A stretch of 46,981 nt of DNA from NCBI GenBank assembly GCA_900546215.1, contig URCD01000009.1, forward strand, positions 1 through 46,981, given 5' to 3'. The position numbers and the translations under genes are program-made. Origin of the DNA: an uncultured Eubacteriales bacterium. Its GTDB lineage: Bacteria; Bacillota; Clostridia; Lachnospirales; Anaerotignaceae. Positions 40,327 to 46,981 of the stretch are shown piece by piece. Each line of letters begins with the position of its first letter. The stretch's first letter is position 1. Under the pieces are notes generated by a model, which made no database searches, was not told where the DNA came from, and was given only the letters and a program-made list of their open reading frames with translations.

Positions 40327-40737
40327 TTAAATTTTGTTGCTGAAGTTACAAAGCTGTATGGCCGCTCCGTCCTCCATAACCCTAAAGCCGTGCTTTACAT
40401 AAAATGCCGCGTTTTTGCTTTCCTCAGGCATGCCCTCAATATACAGATAGTTTTTGTACTTCTCCTTGACCAGCTCAAGCATTTTTCCGGCTATTCCCTG
40501 ACCGTGGTAATCGGGGCGCACAAGCACATAGTGTATATAAGCAACCAGATCGCTGTCGTCCAGCGCGCGTATAAGTCCCACCAGCTTTTGTCCGTCCCAG
40601 GCGGTAATAACGGTTGAGGAATTCATAAGCGCCTTATGCAGGCGTGTAGGATACTGGCCCGAAATCCAGCCGACGGACAGAAATAAATCCTGCGCTTCCT
40701 CTGCCGTAAACTTTTTTTCCTCTGTGTATGTAATCAT
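40327..40737 (-). CDS. GNAT-family N-acetyltransferase
   Basis: 136 aa, single GNAT domain. The acetyl-CoA pyrophosphate loop is VRPDYHGQGIAGKMLELV, and the C-terminal strand YVKHGFRVMEDGAAIQLC is typical. The target is unknown. The ribosome binding site is GGGAGG. The upstream gap 40738-40845 holds the perfect 16-bp palindrome CTATTAAATTTAATAG (40798-40813) and a TAAGCC...GGCTTA hairpin; no gene is seen there. Confidence 0.88.
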   Translation of the reverse strand: MITYTEEKKFTAEEAQDLFLSVGWISGQYPTRLHKALMNSSTVITAWDGQKLVGLIRALDDSDLVAYIHYVLVRPDYHGQGIAGKMLELVKEKYKNYLYIEGMPEESKNAAFYVKHGFRVMEDGAAIQLCNFSNKI

Positions 40738-40845
40738 ATTTAAGCCTCCCGTTTTTTAATAGCCATTATAAGAGGCAGGGGGCTTATTTACAAGACACTA
40801 TTAAATTTAATAGCTTATCTTTAAAGCCTGATATAGCCAAACAAC

Positions 40846-41661
40846 TCAAAATGCCTCAATAATAAGCTTTAAGGCTTTTCTTTCCTGAACCGAAAGCCTT
40901 TCATAGCTTTTTCTAAGCCATAGGGGAACCGATGCCTCGTGTACGCCTGATATGCCTAAAAGACTGTCTACGGATATGCCAAAATATCGGGCTATGTTTA
41001 TAAGGTTACTGGCCGTTGGCTCCTGCCTTTGCATCTCGAACTTAGATATTATGCTTTTTGTATAGCCTAATTCCTCCGCCAGCTTTTCCTGCGATATGCC
41101 TTCCTTAAGGCGCAGGTCCTTTAATATTCCGGCAAAATCCAAGGCTGCTTGGGACTTATCCTCCTGTATGTACGGGTTAAGCACAATGACCTCGCTTCCG
41201 AGTTTCCTTGCCATTTTGAGCTCCTGCACCTCAATGGAGGAGGAATACCTATTCTCATCGCAGACCGCTATTATTATATCAGGCTCTGTGCCTATAAACC
41301 TCCTTTTTTCCGCGTAAGACGTTCTCTTCTTTTCGGGGCTTATTATTTTCTTATCGTCGCATTTGTTCAGCACTTTTTCAAACTCAAGTCTGTCCTTTTC
41401 CAGCAGCATATCTAACTGATTTGGATAGGATAACAGCGCCGTAAGATATAGGTGTGCGTACTTTGGACTTTCCTTAAGGCTTAATATAATCTGGGCTGCC
41501 CATAGGCCGACGCCGCGCGCCATGTCGGCGTAAAAAAAGCTGACGCCGGAATTTACTTGGTTTAAAACAGCTTCCTTTATCCTCTCTTTGATTTTGTCAC
41601 ATCTACTAATGTCGCCGAGCTTTTCAGGCTCGTGGCCTATACAGATACAAGTCTTTTCCAT
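40846..41661 (-). CDS. SLOG-like (YpsA-related) domain fused to an XRE DNA-binding domain
   Basis: 271 aa. The N-terminal ~165 residues resemble the YpsA-like protein at 17266: CIGHEPEKLG for FTGHRPEGF, ARGVGLWAAQ for ALGVDMWAGE, and RFIGTEPDIIIAVCDENRYS for the RADMLIAVYD strand. The Asp of GVD is Gly here. Residues about 180-240 are an XRE helix-turn-helix (LKDLRLKEGISQEKLAEELG, YTKSIISKFE, ARYFGISVDSLLGI). A nucleotide-sensing regulator is the natural inference; the ligand is unknown. It is divergent from another XRE gene across a gap rich in inverted repeats. Confidence 0.85.
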   Translation of the reverse strand: MEKTCICIGHEPEKLGDISRCDKIKERIKEAVLNQVNSGVSFFYADMARGVGLWAAQIILSLKESPKYAHLYLTALLSYPNQLDMLLEKDRLEFEKVLNKCDDKKIISPEKKRTSYAEKRRFIGTEPDIIIAVCDENRYSSSIEVQELKMARKLGSEVIVLNPYIQEDKSQAALDFAGILKDLRLKEGISQEKLAEELGYTKSIISKFEMQRQEPTASNLINIARYFGISVDSLLGISGVHEASVPLWLRKSYERLSVQERKALKLIIEAF

Positions 41662-41732
41662 ACTATCTACTCCATTATAAATATTATTTCAGTTTGGCAG
41701 CTGTTGCTGCCGTAAATGTTAAAATAAAATAT

Positions 41733-41811
41733 AAATCCACATGTTTAAAACTGATTATACACAATAATAAAACTATTTTCAATGTATAAAAACGTTAATT
41801 ATTGTGGATTT
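41733..41811. promoter_or_regulatory. Inverted repeats in the divergent XRE/SLOG-XRE promoter region
   Basis: AAATCCACA (41733-41741) pairs with TGTGGATTT (41803-41811), and CACAATAAT (41760-41768) with ATTATTGTG (41798-41806). The right arms overlap. A TATAAT (41835-41840) lies just before the XRE gene. These are probable operators for one or both divergent regulators. Confidence 0.55.
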
Positions 41812-41862
41812 TTAATTTTAAGGATTTTAAAGTATATAATCGTATCAACAGGAGGTGATTCA

Positions 41863-42177
41863 ATGGAAGGAGAAAGACTGAGTGAGTTAAGGAAAGATAA
41901 TGGGCTTACTCAAAGAGATTTAGCCGAAATTTTAGGAGTATCAGAAAATTCCATCTCACTTTATGAGAGAAACATAAATACGCCGGATGATGAATTGAAG
42001 ATTAAGATTGCAAATTATTTCAATGTTTCATTGGATTATCTGCTAGGAGCCACGGATAAACAGATACCCTTAAACAGAAATGAAACTCAATTTATATATG
42101 CGGAAAATTTGCCGAGTAATGCTTATAAAGAGATGAAAACATTTTTGGATTATTTACAAAATAAATATAAAATCTGA
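41863..42177 (+). CDS. XRE-family transcriptional regulator
   Basis: 104 aa from ATG 41863, right after a perfect AGGAGGTGATT; the longer frame to 41782 would cross the promoter. The HTH (about 1-62) reads RLSELRKDNGLTQRDLAEIL, GVSENSISLYERNINTPDDE, NYFNVSLDYLLG. The short C-terminal helix is SNAYKEMKTFLDYLQNKYKI. It is followed after 23 bases by the coiled-coil gene and is divergent from the SLOG-XRE fusion. Confidence 0.9.
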   Translation: MEGERLSELRKDNGLTQRDLAEILGVSENSISLYERNINTPDDELKIKIANYFNVSLDYLLGATDKQIPLNRNETQFIYAENLPSNAYKEMKTFLDYLQNKYKI

Positions 42178-42200
42178 TATAATGATAAAGGGTGATAGAA

Positions 42201-42542
42201 ATGACAAACGAAGAATTGCTGCAAGCCGTTAAAGAAATGATAGATGCTTTGGACACAAAAATCGATAGAGTACAGCAGGAAGTGGGAAACATAAAACCCA
42301 CAATAGATGGACTGGACACAAAAATCAATAGTGTACAGCAGGAAACAGGAAATATAAAAACCCTTATAGAAAATACAACGAACAAAAACATACAGCTTCT
42401 TGCTGAAGGCTATACATCATTGTCTGAAAAGGTTGACGCCATTAAGGCTGAAACCGACAAAATCCCCGATTTATGTGAAAAGGTAGAACTGATTGAAGCT
42501 GTGGTTACAGACCATTCAAAAAGGCTGAATAAGCTTGCTTAA
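42201..42542 (+). CDS. Small coiled-coil protein, paralogue of the one at 9242
   Basis: 113 aa from ATG 42201 with AAAGGGTGAT upstream. The N-terminal half has two repeats of DxxLDTKIxxVQQExGNIK (about 14-34 and 35-55), giving a coiled coil. The C-terminal half LAEGYTSLSEKVDAIKAE and KVELIEAVVTDHSKRLNKLA is shared with the protein at 9242. It is the second gene of an XRE operon, which strengthens a link between this family and XRE regulators. No catalytic motif. The operon ends at the hairpin at 42571. Confidence 0.78.
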   Translation: MTNEELLQAVKEMIDALDTKIDRVQQEVGNIKPTIDGLDTKINSVQQETGNIKTLIENTTNKNIQLLAEGYTSLSEKVDAIKAETDKIPDLCEKVELIEAVVTDHSKRLNKLA

Positions 42543-42570
42543 TAAAAAGGATTAAATACATAAAATAAAA

Positions 42571-42604
42571 AGCGCCGCAAATCAGTAATTTACGGCGCTT
42601 TTAT
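42571..42604 (+). terminator. Terminator of the XRE/coiled-coil operon
   Basis: Stem AGCGCCG(c)AAAT with ATTT(a)CGGCGCT, followed by TTTTATT. Confidence 0.85.
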
Positions 42605-42638
42605 TATCAGCCGAAAGCTTTGATATAGAAAAAATGAG

Positions 42639-43214
42639 GTGAAGCAGGCCATAAAAGAAATAAATAATAAACTTGAAAACTATAAAGCTGCACTGGAAAA
42701 GAGCTTCCTCTACTTCATGCTCTATTCTTTCCTGGGGTGGATTTATGAGGTGTTTCTGGAGGTAGTAATATACGACTGGGGATATTCAGATAGGGGTGTC
42801 CTTTTCGGACCTTACTGCATTATATACGGAACGGGTGCGCTGGTGCTGCTCATCGTTTTGAAACGTCTTAGGCAAAAACGGATTACACTTGGACAGGTGA
42901 GTATTACTCCGCTGATTGTGTTCGTCTCCATAATTGCAATTACAACCCTGCTGGAGCTGGCGGCAAGCTACATAATGGAATGGCGCACCGGAAACTGGAT
43001 GTGGGACTATACCCGTTTCGCATTTAATTTTCAAGGCAGAATTGCACTTAATCCCAGCCTACGTTTCGGGCTTGGCGGAATGGTAATTCTTTATGTTATA
43101 CAGCCGCTTTTTGAACGGCTGACTAGCCGTCTTTCCCCAAAGCTGCTCTCGGTTATCAGCGGCCTGCTTGCCATTATTTTTCTGACGGACTGCGCCTTTT
43201 ACCTGTTTAAATAA
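42639..43214 (+). CDS. CmpB-type putative ABC transporter permease family membrane protein
   Basis: 191 aa with about five hydrophobic helices. The family blocks are clear: FMLYSFLGWIYEVFLE, DRGVLFGPYCIIYGTGAL, LLELAASYIMEW, WMWDYTRFAFNFQGRIALN, SLRFGLGGM. It is annotated in databases as a putative ABC permease, but no ATPase partner is nearby and the function is not established. GTG 42639 is inside its own GAGGTGA sequence, so the start is uncertain; no better in-frame ATG lies before the first helix. Confidence 0.85.
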   Translation: MKQAIKEINNKLENYKAALEKSFLYFMLYSFLGWIYEVFLEVVIYDWGYSDRGVLFGPYCIIYGTGALVLLIVLKRLRQKRITLGQVSITPLIVFVSIIAITTLLELAASYIMEWRTGNWMWDYTRFAFNFQGRIALNPSLRFGLGGMVILYVIQPLFERLTSRLSPKLLSVISGLLAIIFLTDCAFYLFK

Positions 43215-43287
43215 TTCCACTAAAACTGTGCCGCCAAAGGCATATAATAAAAGCCCATGTTAAGTGACTTTTTTAGACCATAGGAAT

Positions 43288-43325
43288 TAAAAAATCCGCC
43301 GTAAACCAAGCAGCTTACGGCGGAT
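43288..43325 (-). terminator. Terminator after tRNA-Pro (reverse strand)
   Basis: Perfect 11-bp stem ATCCGCCGTAA/TTACGGCGGAT with a 10-base loop. On the reverse strand it is followed by a run of T, 11 bases after the tRNA 3' end. Confidence 0.85.
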
Positions 43326-43335
43326 TTATCATCAA

Positions 43336-43409
43336 TCGGGGTGACAGGATTTGAACCTGCGGTCTCTGCGTCCCGAACGCAGCGCTTTACCAAACTGAGC
43401 CACACCCCG
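43336..43409 (-). tRNA. tRNA-Pro, anticodon CGG
   Basis: 74 nt on the reverse strand. The acceptor CGGGGTG pairs with CACCCCG, with discriminator A. The anticodon stem CTGCG/CGCAG holds loop TTCGGGA, so the anticodon is CGG (Pro). The T arm contains GGTTCAAATCC. CCA is not encoded. No direct repeat of the tRNA 3' end was noticed elsewhere in the window, so I see no sign that it is an integration site. Confidence 0.97.
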
Positions 43410-43422
43410 GTAGAACATATCT

Positions 43423-43451
43423 ATTATACTTATATTTAATATAAAAATCAA
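43423..43451 (-). promoter_or_regulatory. Promoter of tRNA-Pro (reverse strand)
   Basis: On the reverse strand TTGATT (43451-43446) and TATAAT (43428-43423) are 17 bases apart, placing the transcript start just before the tRNA. Confidence 0.8.
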
Positions 43452-43551
43452 TACAATTTTTTACGGAAGAAGAATTTTTTTAGCTCCGCTTCCTTATTGT
43501 GGCCTAGTTTTTAAAACAGTCTTTTAAATTTCTTAAGAAAAAATTACATTA

Positions 43552-43580
43552 ATGACAATTTCAAAAATATGTGTTATCAT
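43552..43580 (+). promoter_or_regulatory. Promoter of the secreted DKT-repeat protein gene
   Basis: ATGACA and TATCAT separated by 17 bases, about 60 bases before ATG 43641. Confidence 0.6.
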
Positions 43581-43640
43581 ACTACATGCAAAGCAAATTA
43601 CGAAAAATTTGATTAAAGAGTTGAAAAGGAGTTTTAAATT

Positions 43641-44864
43641 ATGAAGAGATATTTTAAATACGCAGCAGCAGCTGTTTCCGCTGCTACTATGGTAATGTCA
43701 AGTGTACCCGCAATGGCAGGCTCACTTCCTCAGAAAAATGACGGAGCACAGAAAACAGAATCCGACCATAAAGTAATTATCGGCGGAACAGAAGAAAAGA
43801 AGACTGAGGAAGCTAAGGCAGAAGAAACAAAAACAACAGAGGAAACAAAAAAAGAAGAAACAAAGACAGAGGAAAAGAAAAATTCAATAGTATCCAAGGG
43901 TTCAGAACCTAGCCATAAGGTAGTAGTAGGCGGAGAGGCTGATAAGAAGGATGCAGCAGATAAAAAGGATGAGACAGATAAAACTGACAAGACAGATAAA
44001 GCTGACAAGACAGACGAAGCTGACAAGACAGATAAGACTGACAAGACAGACGAAGCTGACAAGACAGATAAAAATGACGAGCAGGCTGAAACAGTCGGCT
44101 ACACCGCTCTTACAGGTAAAATTAATGAAGTAACTCTTAACGAGGACGGCAGCGCAAGAATTTCTTTTGAAAACACAGAGAGAGGCGAAATCATCTTCAA
44201 TGAGGGCGCTGACTGCATGATAATCGTTGGAAACGAAGTTAAAACAATTAAAGAGCTTGCTGCCGGCATGGAAGCGACAGTTGTTATGGAGGACAACGCT
44301 CCTATGACAATGAGCCTTCCTCCCCAGACAAGCGGAGCTGTAGCTATTGTTGCACAGGGCGAGACCCCCAGCTTTGTTGCTGTAGATAAATTTGATGATG
44401 AGCTTACAAGCGCAGGCCTTAAGCTTAACATGGACGACACAGTTAAAATTCTTGACATAAGAGGAACAAAACAGGTACTTACAGCTGAAGACGTTAAGGG
44501 CCAGAAGGCTATCGTTGTTTACGGCGCTTCAACAAAGAGCATTCCCGCACAGACAACTCCTTACATGGTAATTGTACTTCCTGAGGCTGAGACAGAGGCA
44601 CCTGCTGATAAGAAAGAGGCTCCCTCTGAAACACCTGAAAACCTTCCTTTAAGAGCTGCTGTTGAGGCATTAGGCTACACAATCGAGTGGACTTCAAACG
44701 ATGAGCCTATTATCCTTGTAAAGGGCGACAAAAAGGCTGAAATCATGGTAAACAGCGATACAATCACAATCGACGGAGATATGGTTCATGAGCTTTCATC
44801 AGCGGTTATCATTACTGATGGTGTAACATATATCCCTTCAGACGCTGTTGAATTATTAAAATAA
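43641..44864 (+). CDS. Secreted protein with low-complexity DKT repeats and copper-amine-oxidase-N-like domain
   Basis: 407 aa. A signal peptide (MKRYFKYAAAAVSAATMVMS, ending AMA) is followed by a highly charged Lys/Glu/Thr region (35-150) that holds the sequence HKVIIGG, echoed as HKVVVGG, and a run of DKT/DKTDEA repeats. The middle part (155-320) is beta-rich. The C-terminal ~75 residues (ENLPLRAAVEALGYTIEW, then KGDKKAEIMVNSDTITIDG, then ITDGVTYIPSDAVELL) match the copper-amine-oxidase N-terminal-like domain, a common wall or surface module of clostridia. It is probably a cell-wall protein with a flexible charged stalk. The ribosome binding site is AAAGGAG, 9 bases from ATG. Codon use suggests high expression. 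Confidence 0.85.
   Translation: MKRYFKYAAAAVSAATMVMSSVPAMAGSLPQKNDGAQKTESDHKVIIGGTEEKKTEEAKAEETKTTEETKKEETKTEEKKNSIVSKGSEPSHKVVVGGEADKKDAADKKDETDKTDKTDKADKTDEADKTDKTDKTDEADKTDKNDEQAETVGYTALTGKINEVTLNEDGSARISFENTERGEIIFNEGADCMIIVGNEVKTIKELAAGMEATVVMEDNAPMTMSLPPQTSGAVAIVAQGETPSFVAVDKFDDELTSAGLKLNMDDTVKILDIRGTKQVLTAEDVKGQKAIVVYGASTKSIPAQTTPYMVIVLPEAETEAPADKKEAPSETPENLPLRAAVEALGYTIEWTSNDEPIILVKGDKKAEIMVNSDTITIDGDMVHELSSAVIITDGVTYIPSDAVELLK
43941..44075 (+). repeat. Tandem DNA repeat coding for DKT/DKTDEA units
   Basis: Nine-base units GACAAGACA and related 18-30 base units (GATAAGACTGACAAGACA, GACGAAGCTGACAAG) are repeated in frame within the secreted-protein gene. Unit sizes are multiples of three, so copy number change would alter stalk length without a frameshift. 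Confidence 0.8.
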
Positions 44865-44886
44865 GACTTTAGAGTATAGTTAGACT

Positions 44887-44925
44887 GCCGGCTGTTATAA
44901 TTTTTTTATGACAGTCGGCTTTTTT
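44887..44925 (+). terminator. Terminator of the DKT-repeat protein gene
   Basis: 14-bp stem GCCGGCTGTTATAA with TTATGACAGTCGGC (two wobbles), a T-rich loop, then T6. Confidence 0.88.
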
Positions 44926-44942
44926 AGAGGGGAGGAATGGAT

Positions 44943-46127
44943 ATGAAGAAGCTGCTGGCGATTATTCTGCCCGCGGTATTGGCGCTTACAGCCTGCCAAA
45001 AACAGTCCGCGTTTAATGAGGAGGAATTTTTAAACGAGATAAAGCCCAATATTGAGTGCCTTAAATCCTGCGAGGAGGAAATGTTCGGTGCCGATGTGGA
45101 CTTTGATACAAGCTATTTTTCGGCCTTTGCCGACGAGGACTCCTATGATGGAGGAAGTGGAGAGAGGGTTTTGCTTTTCGCACCTGAAGATGAACAAAAG
45201 TACGCCGAACAGTATTATATAGACCCGACCTATTCTGAGTTCTATCCTGTCAGCAATTTTAAGACCAATGATGACGTAAGGGCGCACCTGAGCCAATATT
45301 TGTCTGAGGAGCTGGTCGATAAATACTTCCACGATGACTTTCTTGAATACGAGGACACCCTCTATCTCAGAAGGGGAGCAAGAGGCTACGGCGCCATAAC
45401 AATAGACATGGAAAGCGTAAAATATTTGGAGGAGAGGGACGGAAAACAGTATGCTTCCATAGACTTCCTTTATTTTAACGATTATGATTATACGGCAGAG
45501 CTGGAGTTTATCAAAAACGGCGACGGCTGGATATTAAATAAAATAACCGGCGGTGAAACGGAAGAAGCGGAAGAATTTGACCCCCAGGTGTTTTTAAATG
45601 ATATAAAGCCAAATATAGAGTGCCTCAATTCATGCATTGAGCAGACCTTCGGCGCCGATGTGGATTATGAAACAGTCTATAAGTCAGCCTTTGCAGATGA
45701 GGCCGCCTATAACAGCGGAGCAGGTGAGCGCGTTGTGCTTTTCCCTCAGGATGACGAGGCAAAGTACGCTGGGCAGTATTATATAGACCCCGACAACGCA
45801 GTGTTCTATCCTGTCAGCAACTTTAAAACCAATGAGGAAGTAAGACAGTATTTAGGGAAATACATGTCAGATACTGCGATAGACAAATATTTTAACGACG
45901 ACTTTTTTGAATACGACGGTTCCCTCTATCTTGTAAGAGGATTAAGGGATTACCCCGAAACCGGAGTGGATTTGAACAGCGCTGAATATCTGGAGGAAAA
46001 GGACGGCATGCGTAATGTAACCGTTGATATACTTTTCTTTGGCGAGTACAATTTTACTCTGGGACTTGAGATGGCGCAAAATGGAAACGGATGGATTATT
46101 AACGACGTATTCAACATTGCTGAGTAA
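44943..46127 (+). CDS. Lipoprotein with two tandem IseA-like domains
   Basis: 394 aa from ATG 44943, 7 bases after GGAGG; ATG 44937 nearly touches that site. The lipobox is LTAC (ALTACQKQ). Two homologous halves of about 180 residues follow: NEIKPNIECLKSCEEEMFGA / NDIKPNIECLNSCIEQTFGA, QYYIDPTYSEFYPVSNFKTN / QYYIDPDNAVFYPVSNFKTN, and VDKYFHDDFLEYEDTLYLRR / IDKYFNDDFFEYDGSLYLVR. The FYPVSNFKT...YLS...DKYF...LYLVR pattern resembles the IseA family, which inhibits D,L-endopeptidases in Bacillus, so it may restrain wall hydrolases. That function is inferred only. Confidence 0.8.
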   Translation: MKKLLAIILPAVLALTACQKQSAFNEEEFLNEIKPNIECLKSCEEEMFGADVDFDTSYFSAFADEDSYDGGSGERVLLFAPEDEQKYAEQYYIDPTYSEFYPVSNFKTNDDVRAHLSQYLSEELVDKYFHDDFLEYEDTLYLRRGARGYGAITIDMESVKYLEERDGKQYASIDFLYFNDYDYTAELEFIKNGDGWILNKITGGETEEAEEFDPQVFLNDIKPNIECLNSCIEQTFGADVDYETVYKSAFADEAAYNSGAGERVVLFPQDDEAKYAGQYYIDPDNAVFYPVSNFKTNEEVRQYLGKYMSDTAIDKYFNDDFFEYDGSLYLVRGLRDYPETGVDLNSAEYLEEKDGMRNVTVDILFFGEYNFTLGLEMAQNGNGWIINDVFNIAE

Positions 46128-46132
46128 AAAAA

Positions 46133-46165
46133 AGAGGTTCCGTAATATACGGAACCTCTTTTTTT
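46133..46165. terminator. Bidirectional terminator between the lipoprotein and ptsI
   Basis: Perfect 12-bp stem AGAGGTTCCGTA/TACGGAACCTCT with loop ATA, T6 on the plus strand and A8 on the other side, serving both convergent genes. Confidence 0.95.
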
Positions 46166-46981
46166 ATATTTTATAATCCTCCGGAAGCGGCTTAACGTCG
46201 CTTTCAAGTATCATTTCCCTTACAGACAGCACATAGCCGGAGGATACGGACAGCTCGTCAATGCCCATCGCCAGAAAAATATCCAAAAGCTGCCTGTCGG
46301 CGGCGGCCTCACCGCATATGCCTATCCACTTGCCTTCCTTGTGTATGCTGTCCGCTGCCATTTTAATAAGGCGCAGCACTGCCTTGTTTTCCACGCTGTA
46401 CAGTGAGGACAGCTTTGTGTTCTGCCTGTCGGCGGCCAGGGTATACTGGGTCAGGTCGTTTGTGCCCACGCTGAAAAAGTCAACCAGCTTGGCAAGCTCG
46501 GCGCTGACAACCGCGGCGGCGGGAGTCTCTATCATTATGCCTATTGGCACGTCCTTGTACTCGATGTTTTCGCTTTTAAGCTGGCTCATGACGTCCAGCA
46601 TTATCGACTTGGCCTGTATAACCTCCTCCTCGGAGGTTATCATGGGGAGCATAATATATATGTTGCCGAATGCCGAGGCGCGGTATATGGCTCTGAGCTG
46701 TGTCTGGAATATATCCGTGCGTTCAAGGCATATCCTTATGGCCCTGAAGCCAAGGGCGGGATTTTCCTCCTCCGGCAGTCCGAGGGACGGCGCCTGCTTG
46801 TCCGCGCCTATGTCAAGAGTACGGATAATTACCGGCTTTCCCTTCATTTTTATTGCTATGGACTTGTATACCTCAAACAGCTCGTTTTCGGTGGGAAGCG
46901 TTTTTCTGTCAAGGTACATGAACTCGCTTCTGAAAAGGCCTATGCCCTCCGCATCATTGGCCACAGCCCTGTCGATGTCCG
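46164..46981 (-). CDS. ptsI: Phosphoenolpyruvate-protein phosphotransferase (PTS enzyme I), C-terminal part
   Basis: The frame is open to the right edge; about 272 codons of the PEP-binding C-terminal domain are present. Landmarks are AEGIGLFRSEFMYLDR, IIRTLDIGADKQ, NPALGFRAIRICLER, the PEP-site block MLPMITSEEEV, GIMIETPAAAV, FFSVGTNDLTQYTLAADR, and the active-site Cys in GICGEAAAD. Enzyme I takes phosphate from PEP and passes it to HPr to drive sugar uptake by the PTS. The phosphohistidine domain and start lie beyond the window. Confidence 0.96.
   Translation of the reverse strand, partial: DIDRAVANDAEGIGLFRSEFMYLDRKTLPTENELFEVYKSIAIKMKGKPVIIRTLDIGADKQAPSLGLPEEENPALGFRAIRICLERTDIFQTQLRAIYRASAFGNIYIMLPMITSEEEVIQAKSIMLDVMSQLKSENIEYKDVPIGIMIETPAAAVVSAELAKLVDFFSVGTNDLTQYTLAADRQNTKLSSLYSVENKAVLRLIKMAADSIHKEGKWIGICGEAAADRQLLDIFLAMGIDELSVSSGYVLSVREMILESDVKPLPEDYKI

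Noticed and set aside
43336..43409. tRNA-Pro as prophage attachment site
   Set aside because: It is about 4 kb beyond the last phage-like gene, no integrase is adjacent, and I saw no duplicate of its 3' end in the window.
43941..44075. Possible CRISPR-like array
   Set aside because: The repeats are short, contiguous and in frame inside a secreted-protein gene; there are no spacers. No CRISPR array was seen elsewhere.

Overview
The window looks like chromosome of an anaerobic, low-to-mid GC Bacillota bacterium of the class Clostridia, probably a gut Lachnospirales-type organism. The reasons are strong AGGAGG ribosome binding sites, many TTG/GTG starts, electron-transfer flavoprotein genes, S-layer-homology (SLH) surface proteins, a CmpB-type membrane protein, sigma-A promoters with U-tract terminators, and NhaC and PTS genes. 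I cannot name a species.

Layout. (1) 1-9060: end of etfB and complete etfA, a secreted M16C metallopeptidase, then two paralogous SLH surface proteins. The SLH genes share a promoter block with a poly-G tract in the -35/-10 spacer, and their last ~369 bp are identical. (2) 9188-20971: regulatory and housekeeping islands. They comprise a coiled-coil protein, a membrane CxxC protein coupled to a 45-codon ORF, an XRE regulator, a MerR-RDD fusion, a serine hydrolase, an RDD paralogue, an AIM24 protein, a TetR/radical-SAM operon with operators inside a perfect consensus promoter, a YpsA-like SLOG protein, a Cu/Zn superoxide dismutase, and a BlaI/M56 peptidase/HEAT-like operon. (3) 21037-34602: a one-directional, short-tailed-phage-like morphogenesis cluster. 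It runs small terminase candidate, TerL, portal, scaffold-like protein, N4-gp56-type capsid, connector, propeller-like stopper, fibre and ejection-like proteins, then a lone HTH protein. All ORFs but one look intact, yet no integrase, replication or lysogeny genes are present. (4) 34662-39441: AbiH abortive-infection protein, then a reversed host-like block (NhaC with an extra cysteine-rich domain, lipoprotein, small protein), then an M15 endolysin that probably belongs to the phage module. (5) 39474-46981: YoaP-type and GNAT acetyltransferases, a SLOG-XRE fusion divergent from an XRE/coiled-coil operon, a CmpB-family protein, tRNA-Pro(CGG), a secreted DKT-repeat protein, a two-repeat lipoprotein, and the 3' part of ptsI.

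How it fits together. The phage cluster has enough head and tail genes for a small podovirus-like particle but cannot integrate or replicate by itself from what is visible. Its base composition and codon choice resemble the neighbours by eye. It is therefore either a decayed prophage or a domesticated particle, and is the most interesting object here. Short non-coding repeats that begin at the stop codons of successive fibre genes suggest cassette-like exchange of the fibre end. Several flanking genes could serve phage-host conflict (AbiH, two SLOG proteins, XRE/coiled-coil pairs). Surface-layer genes show two signs of variability: a homopolymer promoter spacer and gene conversion. All assignments were made by reading motifs; no database search was run.
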